A DNA stretch of 24,332 nucleotides from a virus. The notes under the pieces were generated by a model, which saw nothing but the letters and a program-made list of their open reading frames with translations, was not told where the DNA came from and searched no databases. Made by a program: the position numbers and the translations under genes. Positions within the stretch are counted from its first letter, which is position 1. Each line of letters begins with the position of its first letter. Positions 7,763 through 14,916 of this stretch are shown here, in pieces. The stretch covers positions 1 through 24,332 of the IMG/VR virus record IMGVR_UViG_3300033182_000012, one strand, 5' to 3'.

Positions 7763-10700
7763 ATGGCTACGTTAGATCAGTTAGCTAAGGCTCTTGTAGA
7801 AGCTGATAAAGCGGGCAATGTAGAAGATGCTAAGGTATTTGCGGCAGCTTATAGAGAACTTCGTGATAGCACTCAAACACTGACTCCAGAAGAACTTGCA
7901 GATAGAGCAGGGCAAGCTTACGCAGATACTATCGACCCTAGCTTTTTTGAGAACGTAGCTAGTGGCTTTGGTTCGGGTGTAGTTGGCACTTACGAAACAA
8001 TGGGGTATGGCGCTATATCCCCAATGGAAGAAAAGGAAGAGCTTGAAGCCCGTGCCAAAATCAAATCTGTAGCGGACTCGCTACGTCCAGAAGGCGGCGA
8101 CCAAGACTCTCTAACGTACAAAATTTCTTCTGGTTTAGGTTCTCTTGCGTCGTTTTTACCTGCCGCATTAACAGGTCCCGCCGCGCTACCAGTAGCCGCA
8201 GGTTTAGGTATTGCAGCCGGTGCCGGTGAAGCTAGCGAACGTGCTCGCGCTGCCGGAGCTACCGAAGAAGAACGTGCTTCAGCTACCCTGCGCGGTGCCG
8301 GTATCGGTGCTACTGAGGTACTCCCATTCTCTAGAATACTGAAGCGTATTGGGTCAACTCGTGTTAACAAACTAGTAGATAAAGCAGAACCAAAAGTTGC
8401 TGAACGCCTGAGTGATATAGCAGGTAATGCACTTAAAACAGGTTCATATGAAGGCGCTCAAGAAGCTGCCGCTGCATTCCTACAGAATCTAAACGAGCGT
8501 GGGTACAACCCCACAAAAGAACTACTCGATGCCGGTATCATTGACGAGGCAATCGCAGGTGGTGGCGCAGGTGCAATCCTACAGGCTACCGTTGATTTCT
8601 TAACGCGTGGAAAAGTAGCTAAAGTTACCCCTACCGCACCAACAGAAGAAGCTGCGGAAGCTGTAGATATTCCAGAAACTCCAGAGGTTAGCGTAGTCGA
8701 TGCGGCTGCTATAGATGCCGAAACTGGAGATGTAGTTGAATCTCCAATCGCACAGCTAGCTAGAGAGCAAGAAGAAGCTAAGAAACAGCAATGGTTCCCT
8801 GATATGGAGCCAGAGCAGCGCATAGAGCGTATTAACGAAGAGCTAGTTAATCTAGAAACTTCACCAGATTATGCCGATTTCAGTGACAAAGAGAAGAAAG
8901 AAGTAGCGACAAGCTTGAATAAAGCGGCTAAAGAATCTCGTGCTGAGATAAAACGACGTAAAGAAGTAGCTAAAGAAGACAAACCTAAAGCTGAAGAATC
9001 TGCGTTTTCTACCGCAGAGTATGACTTGTTTGGTCCCGTGCCAACTGAGATGCGTACGCGTGAAGAATCTACCATGCCCCGCACCCGTGCCGAAATCGAA
9101 GCGGGTGTAGAAGCAGCTCCATACTCGCCTGTACGAGAGGCTACCCCTGAAGCACCTAGAGTTACTGAGCTACGCACCCCTGCTACCGTTGCAGAACAAG
9201 CGCGTGCTGAGCGGTTACGTCAAGAGCAAGAAGGCGTGCAGACTCCACAAATGGAGCTAGGGCTAGAAGATACGCAACCTACTACCTATACCGATAGGGA
9301 CTTCACACTAGCTACGGGGCTTAAGTTTACCCCTACGGGCAAACCCAAAGGTGTTAAGTCAGACAAGTTTAGTAAGGTGCGTGAGCAGCTATTTGCACTA
9401 GACCTGACAGACCCAGAGCAGCGCAACGTAGCAGAAGATATAGTGTCAGAGCTACAAGCTCGCCCTGCTAAATGGTCAGAAGGTGTAGCTGAAGACTTAC
9501 AACGTAGGTTAGATGACAACCTAGATACTGACGAAGTGGCTGCGGCTAAAGAAGAATACTCGCGTGTTCGTGCGATTAACGATCAGGAATTGACTGATCT
9601 GTTTGAAAACGAGATGCAGTATAAGTTTGGTCCTAAATCTTGGTCTGCAATCAAAGGTGGTGTGACTCGTAAAGATAAGACACAGGCACAGGCTCTAGCT
9701 GCCGAAGCTCGTGGGGAAGTAACCCCAGAGCAGCCTGATATGTTTGCACAACAACGCCGCGTAGACGACACATTCAAGCCTTTAATACAAGAAGACGGTA
9801 CCGTAGCACCGGTAACGCCAGAAGAAATAAATACTGCGTTGTCTGCCGATATTAGAAAGCTCAAGACTAAGCAGTACAACGCTCGCCGCCGTGAAAAACG
9901 CAACGAAGCTAAAGAGCGTGCTGCACAAGAAGCGGCTGCACGCGTAGAGAGAAACAAGAAGCGTAGAGAAACCTACGCTGCAAAGAAAGCTGAAAGACAG
10001 AAGGCGTTAGAAGAAGCACAGCGCAAACGTGAAGAACGTAACCGAAAAGCGCGTGAACGTAGGGCTGAAGCCAAGCGCCAGAAAGAAGAGAAGAACAAAA
10101 AAGCTGAAAAGCGTAGAGCTAAAAAGGCGGCTAAGAAAAAAGTAGCTAAGAAAAAAGTAGCTAAGAAAGTAGCTAAAAAAGTAGCTAAAAAAGTAGCTAA
10201 AAAAGTAGCTAAGAAAAAAGTAGCTGTTGTACCTGATCTACAGAAACGTATTGCCGCGATAAAAGCTGCCAATAAAAAGATAGCGGATGAACGCAAGGCT
10301 AAGCAAGAAGCTGAGGCTAAGAAAAAGCAAGCTAAAGAAAATAACGTGTGGTTCCAGAAGCTACGTCAAGCCACTCGTGACATGTCAGAGAGTATAACTA
10401 ATACGTTCCCTAACTCTGTGAAAGAGAGCGTGCTAGCCGATACAGACCCACTAGTAGTCTTTAACATGTTGGCAGACGGCGTAACGACCCGTAGCCCTAA
10501 AGATGTTAAGTCAGCACATAACTATTTCTCTAAATTTGCACGTCCTGTTGATGCACTTTGGATGGCTATCCATGACGTTGCCTACCAGACAGAGCAATTC
10601 AAAGGTGTAAAAGGCAAAACTACTGAGGTAGAGAGCGAGTTCTTCCAAGGTATTAACGGCACAAAACGTAAAATATCTGGCACTAAGCCCGTGCAATATG

Positions 10701-13700
10701 ACCTATCCCCTGCTGAGCAGATGCTCGAATGGGCGAAAGCAAACATGAGTGAGCAGGCTAATAAATGGATTGACTCACAAATAAAAGCCGAAACCCGTAA
10801 GCGTGTGACGTTAGATAGTAAAGATTATGTAGACAATATTCGTAAGGGCGACGCTAGACTAGCGCAGAGAAATGCGGAGATACAAGCCCAAGTAGAGCGA
10901 GAGCTTAATGAGGCTGAACAAGAAGACGCTAAGGACCTGCGTAAAACGCTAGATAACATCAGCGAGATGTTTGAGGATGCTGAAGACTTACTGCCACGCT
11001 CAGCGGCTTCTAAGTTAGCAGATGATTTACACCCTGCCGTACATGCAGCTTTAAAAGATAACAACTTAAAGCAAGCTCTATTACGTTTAAGTGGCCTATC
11101 GTCAGATAAAGATATTGCCACCGCTGCGGAAAAACTATCAGATTTTGTTGGTAGCACAACAGTAGAGCTAGTACCTGATCTTAAATCGGCTACGGGTAAA
11201 CCTGCGGCAGGTCTGTTTGACCCTAGTACCAATACCATCAAGATTGATACTAAAAACGGTATAAATAGCCATGTACTGCTTCACGAGATGGGGCATGTAG
11301 TCACTGCGGATACCCTATCTAAACCTAATCACCCACTAACTAAACAACTAACCAAGCTGTTTGATGATGTTAAAGGTGAACTTAGTACTGCGTACGGCAC
11401 AGCAAACGTAAAAGAGTTTGCGGCTGAAGCACAAAGTAACCCTGAGTTTAGAAACGAACTTGCTAGGATACACCCTAAAGGCGACCCCATCAGTGCATGG
11501 GCACGCTTTGCAAATACTGTTGGTAACTTCTTCCGTAGCATGTTCAACATGCCTACAAAACCACTTAAGAGTGCGTTGACCGATACTGACAATCTAGTAG
11601 ATGCAATGCTCGCACCTGCCCCTAAGTTCACTAACGACATTGAGTTGTTAATGCTCAGTACCCCTACCGGTGTGCAGAGTGTGATGGATGGCGTCGGTAA
11701 ATTTAAGCGTGGTCTAGGTAAAATTAACCCAGTGCAGCGTAAGAAACTCGGCTATCAGGCTATGGAATACATGGCGGTAGCGGGTAAAAAGGGTCGCAGA
11801 GCTTTGTTAAGTATAGTCGGTATGCCATTTATGACCGATATAGCACGAGCAGCAGGGTTCCAGAATCTAGGTGATTCTCTATATGAAGCGATACAAAATC
11901 AGACCGGCGACATGCAAAAGTCTGATCGTGCTGTGCGTGAGGTAGTAGAGGCAGTAGACAAATGGAATAAACGCGTAGGCGAAGAACGTGTTAATGCGTT
12001 AAACGATGTTATCTACAGTCGTGAGTATGGTGCGACCATATACCAAGTAGACCCTACGCTATCTAAAACCGAAGCTAAAGATCGTTATCAAGGTCAGCAA
12101 GACATGAACGGTAGAGATTTGTTCTCGGTTTGGGAAGCTAACCAAAAAGTGTGGCAGAAGATGCTACCAGAAGACCGCGCAATCTTTAACAAGATGCGGG
12201 CTTTATACGACAAGCAGTACAAAGCTTTGCGTGATGTCTTAGATGGACGCATTGATGAAGCTGTAGCAGACCCAGAAGCAGCTAAACGCCTAAAGCGTGA
12301 GATATATAATCGTATGTTTAAGGCAGGTAAACTAGAGGTTTACTTCCCGCTGACTCGTGAGGGTACATACAAGTTAGAGTATAGCGTAGACCCTGAAACT
12401 GTAGAAAAAGGTGATGACGTCCGTTTGGTACGCACCTTCACCACAGATGCGGAGCGTCAAGCGGTTATCGAAGACTTGGAAAGTAACCCAGATGTAATTA
12501 AGTCTAGTATCCGCATCCAAGATATTGACTACAATATAGACGATTATAAAGCCTTACCCCCTACGTCATTCGCTGCCGAAGTATTCAAGGTGCTAGATGT
12601 AAACAAGGTAGACCCCGTTGTATCTGAGCAGATTATGCGGATGTTCATCGAAACACTACCTGAGAATTCTATTGCTCGTGCCCTGCAAAAACGTAAAGGC
12701 ACACCCGGCTACATAGATGATGCTGTATACGCTATGAGAACTAAGGCGTTTGATTTAGGACGTCAAACAGCGCGTCTTAAGAACTCAGCAGTAATAGGCT
12801 CTATCGGAACTAAAATCCAAGAGCGTGCGGAGATGTTGGTAGCCGAGGCTCCTGCTGATAAGAAAAAACAGCGTGATGTGTTGGAAGTGCGTGATAGTTT
12901 ATTACGCCGCGCTAAGTTTGCACGCCAAGGCGCAGAACACAAAAAGATGGAAGGCTACTACCGCCGTGCTAACCAAGGCGCGTTCCTATATACCATCGGA
13001 TTCAACACCGCATCAGCACTGGTTAACTTGTCACAGATACCATTGTTTGTAGCTCCAATGTTTATGGCTAAGTACGGTATGCCGAAGACTACAAAAGCTT
13101 TAACTGAAGCTACTAAACTAGTGTTCGGTTCGGATGTTGGCGCGGATTCAAACAGCCGCATGAGCAAGATTCTGAATAAGACTAAGTTGGCTCATGGTAT
13201 AGATGCTTACTACACCGTCACTGAGAAAGGTGACTACGAAGTACGCAAAGACTTAAACCTAAGTAACGAGGTAGTAAAAGAGCTAGAATCTATTGCACCG
13301 ATTGTAAAAGAGGGCTACCAACGCGGTCAGCTCCACCGTTCTTACTTGCGTGACGTACTTGGTATAACTGAGTACAACAGCTTAGGACGTAATAACTTAG
13401 TCGGCGACGCGCTAGATATGGTGACTGCTGCATCAGCCTATGTATTCAGCCAAGCGGAACACTTTAACCGTCAGGTAACACTCATAGCTTCTTATAAGTT
13501 AAACCTTGAGAAGTTTAACGGTGACGTAGAGAAAGCTACTAAAACTGCTATATACGAAACTGAAACTACCAACGGTGGCTCTACGTTAGAAACTGCACCG
13601 CCACTAGCTAGCCAAGGCATTGGTCGTGTGGCTCTTATGTACAAAACCTACGGACTTACCATGTATGCCCGTATGATTAAGTCAGGCTTTGACTACATAG

Positions 13701-14593
13701 ATGGTGTTAAAACAGACGACAAAGCTAAAAAATCACAGGCTAAGAAAGAACTTGCAGGTGTAATTGGTAGCTCTGCATTCTTTGCGGGTGCTTACGGCGT
13801 ACCACTTTACGGTGCGGTACAGATGATTGGTGACATGTTCTTGGATGATGACGAGGACGATTTCAACACCATGACGCGTAAAGCTATCGGTGAGTTCTGG
13901 TTCAAAGGTCCACTGCAATATATGACTGGCGTAGAAGTATCTAGTCGTATGGGCTTATCGCACCTACTAATCCAAGAGAATCGATACAACCATGACCCTT
14001 CAGTAGAAGAGAGTATCGGTCACTATATTGGTGGTCCTGCGTTATCAGTAGCTAAGAGAATCGGTAGAGGTCTGACTGATATTTCAGAAGGTCATATAGA
14101 GCGTGGTATAGAATCGATGCTACCTGCCGGTGTAGCTAACGCATACAAATCTACCTTTGGTAGATACGCACGAGAAGGTGGTATCTACTCACGTCGTGGC
14201 GACCCTATCTATGATGACATGTCAGTTGGTGAGCTAGCCGCGCAAGCATTAGGTTTTGCACCTGCTGAATACACATTCCGTCAAGATCAAAACCTACGCA
14301 ACAAGAATGTAGATCGTTCGGTAGCGGAGCAGAGGCGTAAACTAACTAAGCGTTTGTACGTTGCTATGAGAACAGGTGACTTTGAAACTGTTACTGACAC
14401 TTACCATGAAATTGATAAGTTCAACAGTAAGCACCCTACCGCTGCGATTAAGCCCGATACGATTAAGAAATCGATCAATAAGCATTTGGATACAAGCGCC
14501 AAGATGTACAACGGCGTAACTATCAGCCCGTTGATGAAATATGCGATAGAGCAGAGCAACTCAGAATACAAGAGAACATTAGACTGGTTCTAA
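7763..14593 (+). CDS. Giant internal virion/ejection protein with HExxH zinc-protease motif
   Basis: 2276 residues; AAGGAG six bases before the ATG. Order: helical N-terminus; Ala/Gly-rich hydrophobic module (about 120-285); charged and disordered linker; very basic helical stretch (about 705-860) holding the Lys/Ala/Val repeat; a zincin-like motif HEMGH (1174-1178) with a following KEFAAE (1217-1222), where the last Glu is a likely third metal ligand; then a long C-terminal region with hydrophobic segments near 1737-1780 and 1998-2030, the latter followed by an acidic DDDEDD run. HExxH domains inside giant phage 'polyvalent' or injected proteins are known; they are thought to act on host or virion proteins. 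Size, membrane-like segments and gene order suggest an internal protein that enters the host with DNA. It is much larger than T7 gp16 (about 1300 residues). The transcript ends at a strong hairpin downstream. Confidence 0.82.
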   Translation: MATLDQLAKALVEADKAGNVEDAKVFAAAYRELRDSTQTLTPEELADRAGQAYADTIDPSFFENVASGFGSGVVGTYETMGYGAISPMEEKEELEARAKIKSVADSLRPEGGDQDSLTYKISSGLGSLASFLPAALTGPAALPVAAGLGIAAGAGEASERARAAGATEEERASATLRGAGIGATEVLPFSRILKRIGSTRVNKLVDKAEPKVAERLSDIAGNALKTGSYEGAQEAAAAFLQNLNERGYNPTKELLDAGIIDEAIAGGGAGAILQATVDFLTRGKVAKVTPTAPTEEAAEAVDIPETPEVSVVDAAAIDAETGDVVESPIAQLAREQEEAKKQQWFPDMEPEQRIERINEELVNLETSPDYADFSDKEKKEVATSLNKAAKESRAEIKRRKEVAKEDKPKAEESAFSTAEYDLFGPVPTEMRTREESTMPRTRAEIEAGVEAAPYSPVREATPEAPRVTELRTPATVAEQARAERLRQEQEGVQTPQMELGLEDTQPTTYTDRDFTLATGLKFTPTGKPKGVKSDKFSKVREQLFALDLTDPEQRNVAEDIVSELQARPAKWSEGVAEDLQRRLDDNLDTDEVAAAKEEYSRVRAINDQELTDLFENEMQYKFGPKSWSAIKGGVTRKDKTQAQALAAEARGEVTPEQPDMFAQQRRVDDTFKPLIQEDGTVAPVTPEEINTALSADIRKLKTKQYNARRREKRNEAKERAAQEAAARVERNKKRRETYAAKKAERQKALEEAQRKREERNRKARERRAEAKRQKEEKNKKAEKRRAKKAAKKKVAKKKVAKKVAKKVAKKVAKKVAKKKVAVVPDLQKRIAAIKAANKKIADERKAKQEAEAKKKQAKENNVWFQKLRQATRDMSESITNTFPNSVKESVLADTDPLVVFNMLADGVTTRSPKDVKSAHNYFSKFARPVDALWMAIHDVAYQTEQFKGVKGKTTEVESEFFQGINGTKRKISGTKPVQYDLSPAEQMLEWAKANMSEQANKWIDSQIKAETRKRVTLDSKDYVDNIRKGDARLAQRNAEIQAQVERELNEAEQEDAKDLRKTLDNISEMFEDAEDLLPRSAASKLADDLHPAVHAALKDNNLKQALLRLSGLSSDKDIATAAEKLSDFVGSTTVELVPDLKSATGKPAAGLFDPSTNTIKIDTKNGINSHVLLHEMGHVVTADTLSKPNHPLTKQLTKLFDDVKGELSTAYGTANVKEFAAEAQSNPEFRNELARIHPKGDPISAWARFANTVGNFFRSMFNMPTKPLKSALTDTDNLVDAMLAPAPKFTNDIELLMLSTPTGVQSVMDGVGKFKRGLGKINPVQRKKLGYQAMEYMAVAGKKGRRALLSIVGMPFMTDIARAAGFQNLGDSLYEAIQNQTGDMQKSDRAVREVVEAVDKWNKRVGEERVNALNDVIYSREYGATIYQVDPTLSKTEAKDRYQGQQDMNGRDLFSVWEANQKVWQKMLPEDRAIFNKMRALYDKQYKALRDVLDGRIDEAVADPEAAKRLKREIYNRMFKAGKLEVYFPLTREGTYKLEYSVDPETVEKGDDVRLVRTFTTDAERQAVIEDLESNPDVIKSSIRIQDIDYNIDDYKALPPTSFAAEVFKVLDVNKVDPVVSEQIMRMFIETLPENSIARALQKRKGTPGYIDDAVYAMRTKAFDLGRQTARLKNSAVIGSIGTKIQERAEMLVAEAPADKKKQRDVLEVRDSLLRRAKFARQGAEHKKMEGYYRRANQGAFLYTIGFNTASALVNLSQIPLFVAPMFMAKYGMPKTTKALTEATKLVFGSDVGADSNSRMSKILNKTKLAHGIDAYYTVTEKGDYEVRKDLNLSNEVVKELESIAPIVKEGYQRGQLHRSYLRDVLGITEYNSLGRNNLVGDALDMVTAASAYVFSQAEHFNRQVTLIASYKLNLEKFNGDVEKATKTAIYETETTNGGSTLETAPPLASQGIGRVALMYKTYGLTMYARMIKSGFDYIDGVKTDDKAKKSQAKKELAGVIGSSAFFAGAYGVPLYGAVQMIGDMFLDDDEDDFNTMTRKAIGEFWFKGPLQYMTGVEVSSRMGLSHLLIQENRYNHDPSVEESIGHYIGGPALSVAKRIGRGLTDISEGHIERGIESMLPAGVANAYKSTFGRYAREGGIYSRRGDPIYDDMSVGELAAQALGFAPAEYTFRQDQNLRNKNVDRSVAEQRRKLTKRLYVAMRTGDFETVTDTYHEIDKFNSKHPTAAIKPDTIKKSINKHLDTSAKMYNGVTISPLMKYAIEQSNSEYKRTLDWF
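10129..10224 (+). repeat. Lys-Val-Ala tandem codon repeat, histone-H1-like
   Basis: About seven units of KKVA or KKKVA are encoded by gtagctaagaaaaaa (15 bases) and gtagctaaraaa (12 bases). The 12/15-base mix means the array can grow or shrink without frameshift. The result is a strongly positive run inside an already basic helical segment. Similar repeats occur in histone H1 tails and bacterial H1-like proteins that bind DNA, so contact with packaged DNA is a reasonable inference. Confidence 0.92.
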
Positions 14594-14596
14594 TAG

Positions 14597-14625
14597 AAAA
14601 CCCCCAACCTTGCGGAAGGGGGTTT
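14597..14625. terminator. Bidirectional intrinsic terminator between convergent blocks
   Basis: Arms aaaccccc (14598-14605) and gggggttt (14618-14625) pair perfectly. An inner cc/gg pair closes a four-base loop after an aa/aa mismatch. On + strand the stem is followed by TTTA; on - strand it is followed by TTTTC with a GCAA loop of the GNRA class. It lies just after the stop of the giant + gene and about 58 bases after the stop of the last - gene, so it can end both transcripts. Confidence 0.88.
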
Positions 14626-14682
14626 AGGAGAACGACAGAGAAACAAGATGAGGGTTAGCTACTCCGTCTGAACTTAATTTTA
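14626..14682. other. Short non-coding gap with an orphan ribosome-site-like string
   Basis: The rest of the convergent gap has no open frame of note. On + strand, ggagaacgaca (14627-14637) is identical to the ribosome-site context of the SNF2 gene on the other strand. Here it is followed only by a seven-codon frame (ATG at 14648). It may be a relic of a lost gene or chance. Confidence 0.4.
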
Positions 14683-14916
14683 TCATAAGGTTCGCCAAAT
14701 GCGAACACCCAACTTCCCGCTTTCAACCCTGATTCTACTGTCCATAGACCACCCAAACTCCTTAAATAACTTCTTAGTCTGAGCTATTGCTTCCGTAGTA
14801 TTTACGCAGGGCACAAAGATAGAAGCCCCTACTGGCATATTGCTCCAATCGACTGAGATACGCACCCCATCAGGGTGCAGATCATCAAGCTTGTAAATTG
14901 GTGTTTGAGGTATCAT
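14683..14916 (-). CDS. Small conserved-looking phage protein, function unknown
   Basis: 77 residues from ATG at 14916; a further in-frame ATG at 14943 would give 86. Neither has a clear ribosome site, and both overlap the end of the primase gene (by 32 or 59 bases), so translation is probably coupled. The sequence has a compact alternating strand-helix-strand look: GVRISVDWSNMP, GASIFVPCVNT, a helix with KKLFKEFGW, then KLGVRIWRTL. I recall similar small proteins behind primase genes in marine phages but know no function. It is the last gene of the leftward block before the shared terminator. Confidence 0.65.
   Translation of the reverse strand: MIPQTPIYKLDDLHPDGVRISVDWSNMPVGASIFVPCVNTTEAIAQTKKLFKEFGWSMDSRIRVESGKLGVRIWRTL

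Noticed and set aside
10129-10224. Programmed frameshift at the A-rich runs in the Lys repeat
   Set aside because: AAAAAAG occurs, but codon boundaries do not fit the slippery A-AAA-AAG order in the reading frame, and the frame continues intact for 4 kb.
7763-14593. Giant protein as an N4-like virion RNA polymerase
   Set aside because: The size is in the same range, but I see no convincing polymerase catalytic motifs; HExxH, Lys repeat and hydrophobic segments fit an ejection-type protein better.
14594-14682. tRNA or small RNA in the convergent gap
   Set aside because: Only 89 bases, no cloverleaf; the only structure is the terminator.
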